NCBI GenBank assembly: GCA_035602605.1
Contig: DATNLZ010000134.1
Span: forward strand, 1 to 64,000
DNA from: DASQHY01 sp035602605
GTDB lineage: Bacteria > Acidobacteriota > Terriglobia > Acidiferrales > UBA7541
DNA length: 64,000 bases
Direction: 5' to 3'
Shown here in pieces: positions 9,565 through 18,363 of this stretch. The translations under genes were made by a program, and so were the position numbers. The notes under the pieces are model-generated. The model worked only from the letters and a program-made list of their open reading frames with translations, was not told the origin of the DNA and ran no database searches. Numbering within the stretch: position 1 is the first letter of the stretch; each line of letters starts with the position of its first letter.

Positions 9565-9711
9565 TTGCAACCGTCGACAAAACCGGTCAAAGTATCTCGA
9601 ACAAAATCATCCACCCTTCGATTGATCTTTACGGACATACATTTTTGGGTGCCGGTTATCGTCCTCTTTCTGGGCGCGTGGCTGCTGGCGGTTTTCGCAA
9701 TCACACCCTGA
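9565..9711 (+). CDS. 48-residue single-pass membrane peptide, TTG start
   Basis: A GGAGG Shine-Dalgarno (9556-9560) stands 4 bases before TTG 9565, opening a 48-codon frame that ends at TGA 9709-9711. The product has a basic N-terminal half (STKPVKVSRTKSSTLRL) and one hydrophobic helix (HFWVPVIVLFLGAWLLAVFA) near the C-terminus, so a positive-inside topology is expected. It ends 36 bases before the start chosen for the DMT sugar permease and is probably co-transcribed with it. I recognise no family; small single-helix partners are known beside several bacterial transporters, and that role is my inference. The basis is the Shine-Dalgarno placement, amino-acid composition and operon position. 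Confidence 0.55.
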   Translation: MQPSTKPVKVSRTKSSTLRLIFTDIHFWVPVIVLFLGAWLLAVFAITP

Positions 9712-9747
9712 GTCACAGAATTGATTAGCAAGTCAAGGAAGCAAGCC

Positions 9748-11088
9748 GTGACTGACGAACATGATCACCAAAACATGAGCAGCGAAACAGAATCCGTCAC
9801 CCGGCTTTCCGCGCGTTCCTTGCATCGCCTGGGAGTGATGTGCGGGCTGGCCGCCGGTGCATGGCTCGGAGCGGCTGAGGCCCCCACCAAGCTTGTCACC
9901 GTGGGATTATCTCCATTTTTAATTTCGCTGGGCATGGTTGCAGGCGTCTTTGTCGCGCGCTGGACGGTTCCAACTTTGCTGAAAGGGACCGGTTATATCT
10001 GGCGCGATTTCAGGGAAAAGCCGCATCTGATGGTCTGGGCGATCCTGGCGGGCATGTTGTGGGCGGTGGCCAACACGCTCACGGTATTCGCGATTCGCAA
10101 TATCGGTCTTTCGATCGCCTTCCCGCTCTGGAACATGAATAGCCTGGTGGGACTTTTCTGGGGCTGGCTGCTGTTCAACGAATTGCGCGGCGCCGGATCC
10201 AATCAATGGATGAAGGTGTTGGGCGGCACCACGGCGCTCGTGGTCGGGGCCTGCCTGCTCGCCTATGCCACCTCGCAGCAGGCAACGACCGTTGCTCATA
10301 GCTCCGACGCTGCTCATCGGGCAACCATGGGGATCCTCGCCGCGCTCGGCGCCGGAGTGCTTTGGGGCACCATGTACGTTCCGTACCGCAAAGCCTACAT
10401 CAGCGGAATGAATCCACTTTCTTTTGTCACCGTGTTCACGCTCGGCGAATTGGGCACTACTCTCACGCTGGCCTGGATATTCCTGGGCGGATTCCACAAT
10501 TTAGCCTCGGACTTAAGCAACGCGCGGCCTATGTTGTTTTGGCTGTTTCTGGGCGGATTCTGTTGGGTGTTGGGCGATCTTTTCCAGCAATATGCCGCCA
10601 AATACATCGGCATCGGACGGGGAATTCCCCTCTCGAACACCAACCAGCTTTGGGGCTTGGCCTGGGGAGCCTTGGTCTTCGGCGAGTTGGCGGGACGCAG
10701 TCTGGGAACTCAGCTCATGGTGGTTGCCGGCTCGCTGGTCATGGTGGCAGGTGCAGTGGCCATAAGTTTTGCCGAGGCTTCCGAGTCTGAGAAGATCTCC
10801 TGGAACGACGCGATGGAGCGCGAGTGCGACCGCTACGACCTGCAGCGCGACCGCATCCGAGCCATATTGCAAGGAGATGACCCGCTCTCGCGAGAAAACC
10901 CAAGGCGCAGCTGGTGGGAATTGCTCCTGGTTGCAGCAGCACTCGGACTGTTCTTGTGGCTGGCTATCGGAGCCGAACGCCAGCCCCTCACGTTCAGTGT
11001 TCCTTGGATGATAGCGCTAGTCACTGCCACGCTCGGGTTTTTGCTGGCCTGCGGTATCTTATTGTGGAAGCGCACGCGGTTCTCGTAA
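9748..11088 (+). CDS. DMT-superfamily sugar permease (GRP / RhaT-like)
   Basis: A 446-residue protein with about ten hydrophobic helices in the pattern of the glucose/ribose porter and L-rhamnose permease branches of the drug/metabolite transporter superfamily. Examples are GLAAGAWLGAAEAPTKL at the start, WAILAGMLWAVANTLTVFAIRNIGLSIAFPLWNMNSL, and the repeat-like second half (LGDLFQQYAAKYIGIGRGIPLSNTNQLWGLAWG). A cytoplasmic insertion of about 50 charged residues (ERECDRYDLQRDRIRAILQG) precedes two further C-terminal helices, an extension beyond a typical ten-helix DMT protein. GTG 9748 is chosen because AAGGAA lies 7 bases upstream; TTG 9721 and ATG 9775 are alternatives. It sits between a small membrane peptide and a TonB-dependent receptor, suggesting import of an oligosaccharide-derived sugar. 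Confidence 0.82.
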   Translation: MTDEHDHQNMSSETESVTRLSARSLHRLGVMCGLAAGAWLGAAEAPTKLVTVGLSPFLISLGMVAGVFVARWTVPTLLKGTGYIWRDFREKPHLMVWAILAGMLWAVANTLTVFAIRNIGLSIAFPLWNMNSLVGLFWGWLLFNELRGAGSNQWMKVLGGTTALVVGACLLAYATSQQATTVAHSSDAAHRATMGILAALGAGVLWGTMYVPYRKAYISGMNPLSFVTVFTLGELGTTLTLAWIFLGGFHNLASDLSNARPMLFWLFLGGFCWVLGDLFQQYAAKYIGIGRGIPLSNTNQLWGLAWGALVFGELAGRSLGTQLMVVAGSLVMVAGAVAISFAEASESEKISWNDAMERECDRYDLQRDRIRAILQGDDPLSRENPRRSWWELLLVAAALGLFLWLAIGAERQPLTFSVPWMIALVTATLGFLLACGILLWKRTRFS

Positions 11089-11172
11089 CCGCGTCGTTGA
11101 AAGCAACGTTTCCCTGCCGCCGCAAGTCTTGGGTAGACCGGCAGCAGCAACGCAATGTAAACAAACCTTTAT

Positions 11173-11201
11173 TTGACATTCTAAGAGACGTTGAGTATAA
11201 G
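11173..11201 (+). promoter_or_regulatory. near-consensus sigma70 promoter for the TonB-dependent receptor
   Basis: TTGACA at 11173-11178, exactly 17 bases, then TATAAG at 11196-11201: eleven of twelve consensus positions. It lies 145 bases before the chosen ATG at 11346, giving a leader of about 140 bases. It is the strongest promoter-like element in the window. Confidence 0.65.
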
Positions 11202-11345
11202 TGCGCCAGGTTTTCCAGCCACGTCCGAAATAACGATCGTTCGAGGTCGGCAATGAAAAAAGAGACGCTATCGGTCCTTGTGAGCCCGATGTTGCCGAGC
11301 CTCGAATCATCCATGCGGTCAGCCTATGAGAGCCAAGGGGGGAAC

Positions 11346-14300
11346 ATGAAAAACATATGCGTTAGGGTGATCCTGGTTCTTTTCTGTAGCTTGGCAAGTT
11401 CGGCGGTAGCATTCGCGCAATCAGACCTGGGCACAATTTCGGGCTACGTCAAAGACCCATCAGGTGGAACCATTGCTGGCGCCCAGATCACCATCAAAAA
11501 TCAAAGTGGTATCGAACGCCAAACGACAACCAACGAGTCTGGCTATTATTCGGTCACCAACATCCCGCCTGGTTTTTATACTCTGACCGTAGAGGCGTCC
11601 GGTTTCCAGAAATACGAATCGATAAACAATAAGCTCGACCCGAGCGCACATCTCGGTATTGACGCAACGCTCACCGTGGGATCGGCCACCCAGACCGTCG
11701 AGGTGACGGCGACAACCGTCCCGCTGCAAACCGAATCGGCCGCGGTGCAAAGACTCATCACCCGTCAGCAGATTGATATGCTCGAACTCAATGGGCGGAA
11801 CCCGGTTGGGCTTGCCGGCTTGGTCCCTGGCGCTCGCGGCGGCTCGGCAGCAATCGCAAGCCCTTTTCTAAACCAGGGTCCGGCGAACTTCAACGGCTCC
11901 CGCAATCAGGAGAATCTGATCACCTTCGACGGCGCGCCGGCTACGCGCACGCGATCGAATGGTGCCAGCATCGGCGCGGCCGATGTGGACTCGACGCAGG
12001 AAGTGCAGATACTAACTGCGAATTACTCGCCCGAATACGGCCGCACCTCCGGCGCCCAGATCCGAATCATCAGTAGGACCGGCACGCAGCAGTTCCATGG
12101 CGCACTTTACGAATACATCCGCAACGACGCCTTAAACGCCAATACATGGACACGCAATAGTAATCCAGCGACCCAGTTCGCACCGCCTCTGCACTACAAT
12201 CAGTTTGGGTACAACATTGGCGGTCCGATCTACATCCCTGACAAATTCAACTCCAACAAAAGCAGATTGTTTTTCTATTGGGGGCAGGAGTGGGTCCGCT
12301 ACCACTGGCAGGAATCAGGCTCCTCCGTGGGAAGCGCAGGTTTGCTAAGTGTTCCGACGCTTAAAATGCGCCAAGGCGATTTTAGCGAGTTGCTTGGGTC
12401 CAATGCGTTTTACTCTACGCCAAAGTTTATCCGCGACCCCCAAAAGGCTGGGACTTGCGATGCGACCGATAAAACGGCTTGTTTCCCCGGGAACGTCATT
12501 CCGGCAGGCCGCCTAAGCCCGAATGGTCTGGGTATTCTAAATGCCTGGCCAGTCCCTAACTTGACCAACTTCATCGGCGGGAACGGCAATTGGTTTGCCG
12601 CGCGCCTCCATACGCAACACCAGCGAAAAGATACCCTGGCCGTAGATATGAATCTCACAGCCAGCCAGCGGTTGGCGTTTCGGCGGCAGAATTACACCTA
12701 TCTCGAATATCAACCGCTGGACGGCAACACCGATCGAACACCAAAGTTTTTCGACCGCCCCAATCAAACCAATTCGCTCAATCACGTGTGGATCATTAGC
12801 CCCACTAAGGTCAACGAGATTTTGCTAACCGCTAGTCTGGACATCGTCCGCATCCCGGTCGACGTCGCACATTTTTTCGATCGGACCAAAGCGTGCTCTC
12901 TGCCCTGCAGGCTCGACTATCCCTATATATTCACCGACGGGAAGTTGATCCCGAACCGTATTCCAACGGTGAAAGTGTCCAACTTCTCCGACTTGAACGG
13001 CGGCCCATATCCCTCGAGCTCGTCAGGCCCCATCTATGACCTGTCTGACAGCTTTACCTGGACCAAGGGGAATCATACGATAAAGTTTGGAGCGCTGTTT
13101 GAGCGGGCCGGCGAGAACGATAATGATGAGATTAACGTCCAGGCCTGCGCCACTTGCACGGCCAACCAGAACGGTCAGTTCCTGTTTACCGATAGTCGAG
13201 GAAATCCAGCTTCGAGCCAGCCCACCACGGGGGTCGCTGCAGCCAACGCAGCTCTCGGACTGTTCGATACCTACTCAGAAATCGGACATCGTGCTTATAC
13301 GCTGTTTCGAGGGCACATGTGGGAGGGCTTCGCGCAGGATTCCTGGAAAGCCAGTCAGAAACTGCACATCGACTACGGAGTCCGCTACACGGTAATCGTT
13401 CCCTACCATGCGACGTGGGGGAACATGACCGTATTCGATCCCCGGTTCTACGATCCGAATAAAGCGGTGTCGATTGACCCGAAGACCGGACTTATCCAAG
13501 GTGCGATTGACAAGAAGACCGGCCTAGTTGTTGGTAGCGGAAAAGATCTCTACAACGGCATGGTCATTCCGGGCAGCGGGTTCCCGAGTTCCGCAAAGGG
13601 CCGGGTCCCCGAGGCCGACCCCAGCCAGTTCGATTTCAGTCGCCTGTTCCGCGGCGTGCCCGATCATTACTCAGACATCCAGTGGGGTAATATCCAGCCG
13701 CGCATCGGCATCGCTTACCGGCTTGGGGATAAGAACGTAATTCGCGCCGGCGTGGGGCGCTTCATCACCCGTCTGGGTGTGAGCGACTCGGTTTTTTTGG
13801 GTGGGAATCCCCCGTTCCAGCCAAACGCCAGCGTATCGTTCGGCGCGGTGGACAATCCCGGGGCCGGTGGAGCCAGCAACATCCCCTTGGTAGTTACCAC
13901 GCAAAGCAAGGCTTTCAAAAACCCCGAAGCTTGGAACTGGAACATCACCTTTGAGCGGGAGCTATTCTGGAAGACACTCCTCAGTGTTGCGTATGTGGGC
14001 CGCCGCGGTCTGCATCTGCAGAGGGAGGCCAACATCAACCAGCCGCCACTCAGCGCATTGACTGATCCGGCAAACTTCTACATTGATCCGGCTGACGGCA
14101 AAAGCAAGCTCAAAAACATCAATGCGTGGCGGCCATATTTAGGATTCGGCTCGATTCGGCAAACCGATAATGTCGCGAGCTCACGGTACAACGCATTACA
14201 GTTAAATTGGACGCGGCGCTGGTCGAACGGGCTGGCGTTTAACCTTGCCTACACGTTCTCGAAGAGTATGGACGATGGGTCTGGCCCGCGCGATGTCGTC

Positions 14301-14990
14301 CCAAACACTTATGACACGCGCATGTTGTGGGGACCATCTGAGTTCGACACGCGCCACATTTTTGCGCTGGGCTACATCTACGGTCTGCCATTTTTCCGCG
14401 ATGCATCAAAGTTCAGTGGCAAGCTGCTTGGCGGATGGCAAATCAGCGGAATAACCCAGTTCCAGACCGGCTTACCTTGCGGGGTAGCCGAATCGAAGGA
14501 CTATGCGGGCGTTGGCTTGGACGCTAACTACGGATGCGGCGTAGGCGGCCAATACTTGACGCTCAACGGCGATCCCAAGATTATCGGCACATTCGGCTCG
14601 AATGGACAGTGGTTCCGTACCTGCCTAATCGATGTCCCGGCAGGAACGCCATGCCCGGACGGCACCAGAGGAACCACTGACCAGAGGATCTTCAGGCCTC
14701 CAACCGCTGGTACATTCAACACCCAGCGTGTTCGCGATTTAATCTACCAACCCGGATTTCAGAATTGGAATCTCGGATTGTTCAAGTCATTCGCATTCAC
14801 CGAAAGTAAGGGTTTACAGTTCCGCGCCGAGGCTTTCAACTTTATCAACCACCCGAACTGGGGAGGCCCGAGCGGTGGAGGCGTGAACTTTAACCCGACA
14901 AATTCGAACTTTGGGAAAGTAACCACAAAAGGCGGCAACGTCGGACAAGGTGAGCGCAACCTGCAGCTTTCGCTGCGCCTATACTTCTAG
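11346..14990 (+). CDS. TonB-dependent receptor, Oar-like, with carboxypeptidase regulatory-like domain
   Basis: A 1,214-residue outer-membrane receptor. The ATG at 11346 follows an AAGGGGGG ribosome site and starts a signal peptide (VILVLFCSLASSAVAFAQ); an open frame upstream to 10914 overlaps the permease gene and is rejected. Residues about 28-115 form the carboxypeptidase-regulatory-like beta-sandwich (GTISGYVKDPSGGTIAGAQI, YSVTNIPPGFYTLTV), followed by a plug (LELNGRNPVGL, GSRNQENLITFDGA) and a large beta-barrel ending in LQLSLRLYF with the terminal aromatic needed for barrel assembly. This Oar-like type is abundant in Acidobacteriota and is linked to uptake of glycans or other large substrates. 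Flanking sugar transporters suggest a carbohydrate ligand. No SusD-like partner is adjacent. Confidence 0.93.
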   Translation: MKNICVRVILVLFCSLASSAVAFAQSDLGTISGYVKDPSGGTIAGAQITIKNQSGIERQTTTNESGYYSVTNIPPGFYTLTVEASGFQKYESINNKLDPSAHLGIDATLTVGSATQTVEVTATTVPLQTESAAVQRLITRQQIDMLELNGRNPVGLAGLVPGARGGSAAIASPFLNQGPANFNGSRNQENLITFDGAPATRTRSNGASIGAADVDSTQEVQILTANYSPEYGRTSGAQIRIISRTGTQQFHGALYEYIRNDALNANTWTRNSNPATQFAPPLHYNQFGYNIGGPIYIPDKFNSNKSRLFFYWGQEWVRYHWQESGSSVGSAGLLSVPTLKMRQGDFSELLGSNAFYSTPKFIRDPQKAGTCDATDKTACFPGNVIPAGRLSPNGLGILNAWPVPNLTNFIGGNGNWFAARLHTQHQRKDTLAVDMNLTASQRLAFRRQNYTYLEYQPLDGNTDRTPKFFDRPNQTNSLNHVWIISPTKVNEILLTASLDIVRIPVDVAHFFDRTKACSLPCRLDYPYIFTDGKLIPNRIPTVKVSNFSDLNGGPYPSSSSGPIYDLSDSFTWTKGNHTIKFGALFERAGENDNDEINVQACATCTANQNGQFLFTDSRGNPASSQPTTGVAAANAALGLFDTYSEIGHRAYTLFRGHMWEGFAQDSWKASQKLHIDYGVRYTVIVPYHATWGNMTVFDPRFYDPNKAVSIDPKTGLIQGAIDKKTGLVVGSGKDLYNGMVIPGSGFPSSAKGRVPEADPSQFDFSRLFRGVPDHYSDIQWGNIQPRIGIAYRLGDKNVIRAGVGRFITRLGVSDSVFLGGNPPFQPNASVSFGAVDNPGAGGASNIPLVVTTQSKAFKNPEAWNWNITFERELFWKTLLSVAYVGRRGLHLQREANINQPPLSALTDPANFYIDPADGKSKLKNINAWRPYLGFGSIRQTDNVASSRYNALQLNWTRRWSNGLAFNLAYTFSKSMDDGSGPRDVVPNTYDTRMLWGPSEFDTRHIFALGYIYGLPFFRDASKFSGKLLGGWQISGITQFQTGLPCGVAESKDYAGVGLDANYGCGVGGQYLTLNGDPKIIGTFGSNGQWFRTCLIDVPAGTPCPDGTRGTTDQRIFRPPTAGTFNTQRVRDLIYQPGFQNWNLGLFKSFAFTESKGLQFRAEAFNFINHPNWGGPSGGGVNFNPTNSNFGKVTTKGGNVGQGERNLQLSLRLYF

Positions 14991-15118
14991 TGTTCCTACT
15001 TGCTGGGTTGCGACGAAAACGTTCGCGTCTGTTGCTCGGTCTCGAGCTAGATTGCCGTGGGAATTGCGGCCACGGGCGGCGGGCTTTGACACGACAGCAT
15101 GTTGCGAGTGATTAGCGA

Positions 15119-16426
15119 ATGATGCCGCGTCGGTTGCTGCTATGGCCAGTCCTGATGCTTCTGTCCATTGCTGCGCCTGCGCAGCAGAAACTCACAACGA
15201 AATTCAAAGTGGCGTCTCGCTCAGCCGAGGTCGTCATGAACGTGACCGCTTCCGCCCCGGGCGCCAGTTGGGATCGTGAAGGCGCAGAGGCGCCGCTTTG
15301 CAACGTCTATGTTGATGGCAAGCTAAACCAGAGCATAGTGATCTTCCAAGGGGAACAGAGTTGGACTTACAAAGTTTTCCTTGGAAGATTTGCTCCCGGA
15401 CAGCACGACCTGCTGGTCGAGCGAGACGCGCGCTGGTCGGCGCCAAACGCCGGCCTGCACCTGGAAACAATTGAGTTCCGCCAGCTCGAACCAGGAGACC
15501 GCGAATACATTGCCGTTGCGCACGCGCCCATTCTGCAGGCTCGCGCGGACACCATCGGGAGATATTCCGACCTTCCGTTATTGATGTATTACGAAGAGCT
15601 GCCAGACGAAATTGGGAAGAGTCTCCAGTACACCATCATCTTTACCAACGAGGACGGCGGAACGGCCACCGACGCCCTAATGTCTCGCTGGGGACGTACC
15701 ACCGACATCGAATATATTTATCGCCTGCATCTCGACGGTTCCGGCAAAATACTGCGGGAAGTCTTTCAGGCCCCCGACCATAAGGAGCAGGACTTCCACG
15801 GCGAGAAGGAAGATGGCCACCCGCTCATCTTGAATGCCACCCTGAACAACGTATTTTCCGACCGAGGGCAAACTTCGGTCCACTATCGAATGCTGCCGTT
15901 CCGCGAGGAGCTCGGCGCCGCCTCCCGCGAAAAGGTTATGGACGAGAATCCGTGGACGTATCGCCTCAGTGCTCAAGAGATGCAAAAGGAGCAAAAGGTA
16001 CGCGCGTATGGAGTCGAAGCCGGAGCCAAGATTGGCGATGTTCGCGATTACCTGCACCTGGAATTCCTCAGCCAAAACAACGGTTGCGGTTTGATTGCTT
16101 GGGCCAAGCGCTCTGGCGACCCTCACTGGCACAGTTCGCACCAAGGGCGGCTGGATTTCTCGATTACCCGCGGCGCATGGGTGCGCACCACCATCGAATT
16201 GCCGCCGGGAACCAATGCCGCTGAAATCGAGGAAGTGGCCATCGAGTGTGTCGACATTCGCGATCCGCGCAACTACGGCAGCTCACCGCGGCCCACCGCA
16301 AGCGTGCAGCAGAGTGTTCGCGGATTTCTGCTCGATCGCGACTATGTGCCGGTGGCCGTTTTCGACCGCAGCATCAACGTGCAGCTTGCCAGCGGTCAGA
16401 TGACCAGCATCTTTGCCCGTCAGTAA
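15119..16426 (+). CDS. secreted protein of unknown function
   Basis: A 435-residue protein with a short signal peptide (LLLWPVLMLLSIAAPAQQ). I do not recognise the family. The mature part is rich in short beta-strand-like segments (VYVDGKLNQSIVIFQGEQSWTYKVFLG, HDLLVERDARWSAPNAGL) and charged loops, with a repeated pattern around YIYRLHLDGSGKILREVFQA and DYLHLEFLSQNNGCGL, so a multi-domain beta-sandwich fold is likely. It has few cysteines and no obvious catalytic motif. Two ATG codons stand in tandem at 15119 and 15122, and neither has a good Shine-Dalgarno. It follows the TonB-dependent receptor by 128 bases on the same strand and could be its periplasmic or cell-surface companion; that link is inference from position only. 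Confidence 0.7.
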   Translation: MMPRRLLLWPVLMLLSIAAPAQQKLTTKFKVASRSAEVVMNVTASAPGASWDREGAEAPLCNVYVDGKLNQSIVIFQGEQSWTYKVFLGRFAPGQHDLLVERDARWSAPNAGLHLETIEFRQLEPGDREYIAVAHAPILQARADTIGRYSDLPLLMYYEELPDEIGKSLQYTIIFTNEDGGTATDALMSRWGRTTDIEYIYRLHLDGSGKILREVFQAPDHKEQDFHGEKEDGHPLILNATLNNVFSDRGQTSVHYRMLPFREELGAASREKVMDENPWTYRLSAQEMQKEQKVRAYGVEAGAKIGDVRDYLHLEFLSQNNGCGLIAWAKRSGDPHWHSSHQGRLDFSITRGAWVRTTIELPPGTNAAEIEEVAIECVDIRDPRNYGSSPRPTASVQQSVRGFLLDRDYVPVAVFDRSINVQLASGQMTSIFARQ

Positions 16427-16474
16427 GCAGTGACTAGCAGCTAGCCCTACCCTCGCGCCCCTATTCTCCGACAA

Positions 16475-16522
16475 CGACATGTGTCGGTATATCGTCAGTC
16501 TCTATGCCGATATATGGGCATA
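16475..16522. promoter_or_regulatory. cluster of inverted repeats, candidate operator for the Emr operon
   Basis: Three overlapping dyads lie in 48 bases: CGACA/TGTCG (16475-16479 and 16482-16486), CGGTATATCG paired with CGATATATGG, and TATGCC/GGCATA (16503-16508 and 16517-16522). They lie 46-93 bases upstream of the candidate -35 at 16568. The arrangement resembles a repressor-binding region, but no regulator gene is adjacent. Confidence 0.35.
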
Positions 16523-16567
16523 GCCCTCAAGCGAGGGCCAGTGCACTCAATGGAAAAGCGTAAGTGA

Positions 16568-16596
16568 TTGACAATAATGCTGTTTACAAATAATGA
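16568..16596 (+). promoter_or_regulatory. candidate promoter of the STAS-TolC / emrAB / ECF operon
   Basis: TTGACA at 16568-16573, a 17-base spacer and TAATGA at 16591-16596. The -35 is perfect and the -10 poor. The start codon at 16652 is about 56 bases downstream of the -10. Confidence 0.3.
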
Positions 16597-16651
16597 GGAA
16601 AGTTCTTGTTGGGAACCGCGACTGCATGACCTAAGCCGATGAAAGGTGTCG

Positions 16652-18343
16652 ATGCTTAAGATCACCAGCCAACGTATTGGTAATGACGTCACTCTGGAGC
16701 TTGAGGGCAAACTTGCGGGGGCATGGGTGGCGGAGTTGCGCCGGTTCTGGCGGGAATTGAAGGCCGGTCGAGGAACTGAAGGCGTTGAGGTACGCGTGTG
16801 CGCAGTGACCTTTATCGACGCTGCGGGCAAGCTGTTGTTGAGCGAGATGTATCTGGAGGGAGTTGAGCTGGTCGCGGCAGGGTGCATGAATCAAGCCATC
16901 GTCGCAGAGATTATCGAGGCTTGCAGCGAGGGGCGTAAACGCAGCTCAAGCACGCCGAAAAATTCTCCGGGGATCATTTTTTGGATCCTGTTCTTGGGCA
17001 CGGTGGGGGCGGGCAGCACACGCGCGCAGACGACCGCAGGGGACCTGACCCTGCGATCTGCGGAGACCGCGACGCAGCTAGCACCAGCTGAAAAATCGCT
17101 GCAGCGTTTGACACTTAACCAGGCTGTGGCGCTGGCATTGAAGCAGAATCCGCAGGTAGAAATGGGGTCCTTGGCCGCGGCGCAGAGTGCGCAAGACAAG
17201 GCGATAGCACTCTCAGCGCTTCTTCCGCAAGCCGAACTGGGCGTGAGCGACGCAGTGCGTCGCGGCAATCTCGAGTCCGCGATCGGGTTTAAATTCCCCG
17301 GAGCCCCCCAGCATTTTGGGCCGTTTCAAGTGTTTCAAGCTGGGCCGCAATTTGGAATGCCCATCGTGGATTTGACGCTGTGGCGCAGATGGCAGGCAGC
17401 GCGGGAGGGAGCGGGAGCGAGCCACGCACAAAGTCAATCCGTGCGCGAGCAAGTAGTGCTTCTGGTCGTCTCGCAATATCTCGGTGCGCTTAGAACCAGC
17501 GCCGACGTGAAAGCGGCACGATCGCGCGTAGAGCTGGCACAGGCGCTTTTCAATCAGGCAGGCGACTTGAAGAAGCAAGGAGTGGGAACAGGAATCGACA
17601 CGCTGCGCTCGAACGTAGAGCTGCAGAACGAGAAGCAACGTTTGATTACCTCAGAGGCTGCGCTGCAGACGACCCTGTACGGGCTGTCGCGGCTGCTGAA
17701 TATCGACCCGCAGCAGGAGATTGCGCTGGCCGATGAGCTCAATTTTTTCGAGACGCCTGAATTTACGGTGAGCGAAAGTTTGCAAAGCGCGTACGCCAGG
17801 CGTCCGGAAATGAAGGAACTCGAAGCTCAGGTGCGACAAGCGCAGGCACTTAAACGCGCAGCGAGCGAGTCCCGGCTCCCGGCACTGCGCTTCGATGGAA
17901 CTTGGGGATATCAAGGGTTGTCGGCACGAACCGCCATTCCTGCTTACCAATACCAGGTCTCCATTGGCATGCCGCTTTTTACCAGCGGGCGCATTCACGC
18001 CGAGTTGGCAAGAGCCGAGCTGGAGATAAAAAGAAGATCCGAGCAGCGCACCGATTTGCGCAATTCGATTGCCGTCGAGGTAAAAACCGCAATCGTCAAT
18101 CTGGAAGCGGCGCGGCATGAAGTGGAGTTCGCCAATCTCGGTGTCAACCTGGCCAATGAAGAGGTGGTGCAGGCGCGCGACCGATTTAATGCCGGCGTGA
18201 CAAACAATATCGAAGTGATTAGCGCGCAGGATGCGCTGGCGCGCGCCAATGATAATCAGATCACCGCGCTTTATCGATTCAACCAGGCGCGAGCTGATCT
18301 GGCGCGGGCTACCGGGCAGATGGAAGCGCTTTACTCGAAATAA
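16652..18343 (+). CDS. STAS domain in frame with a TolC-family outer-membrane efflux protein
   Basis: A 563-residue frame. Residues 1-88 look like a STAS domain of the anti-sigma-antagonist type (VTLELEGKLAGAWVAELRRF, VRVCAVTFIDAAGKLLLSEM); the usual phosphorylatable Ser/Thr after FID is alanine. A basic linker leads to a hydrophobic segment ending in RAQ (GIIFWILFLGTVGAGSTRAQ) that looks like a signal peptide, then a normal TolC body with both OEP repeats (LTLNQAVALALKQNP, GVGTGIDTLRSNVELQNEKQ, GVTNNIEVISAQDALARAND). ATG 16652 follows GAAAGG. An internal ATG at 16886 with AGGG just upstream could yield a separate TolC precursor with a long n-region. It precedes emrA by 20 bases. TolC identity is firm; whether one fused or two overlapping products are made is open. 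Confidence 0.82.
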   Translation: MLKITSQRIGNDVTLELEGKLAGAWVAELRRFWRELKAGRGTEGVEVRVCAVTFIDAAGKLLLSEMYLEGVELVAAGCMNQAIVAEIIEACSEGRKRSSSTPKNSPGIIFWILFLGTVGAGSTRAQTTAGDLTLRSAETATQLAPAEKSLQRLTLNQAVALALKQNPQVEMGSLAAAQSAQDKAIALSALLPQAELGVSDAVRRGNLESAIGFKFPGAPQHFGPFQVFQAGPQFGMPIVDLTLWRRWQAAREGAGASHAQSQSVREQVVLLVVSQYLGALRTSADVKAARSRVELAQALFNQAGDLKKQGVGTGIDTLRSNVELQNEKQRLITSEAALQTTLYGLSRLLNIDPQQEIALADELNFFETPEFTVSESLQSAYARRPEMKELEAQVRQAQALKRAASESRLPALRFDGTWGYQGLSARTAIPAYQYQVSIGMPLFTSGRIHAELARAELEIKRRSEQRTDLRNSIAVEVKTAIVNLEAARHEVEFANLGVNLANEEVVQARDRFNAGVTNNIEVISAQDALARANDNQITALYRFNQARADLARATGQMEALYSK

Positions 18344-18363
18344 CCAGCGGGGCGTGAGGAAAC

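Noticed and set aside
10914..11345. N-terminal extension of the TonB receptor frame
   Set aside because: It overlaps the DMT permease gene and would place the signal peptide 144 residues inside the protein; the ATG at 11346 has a strong ribosome site.
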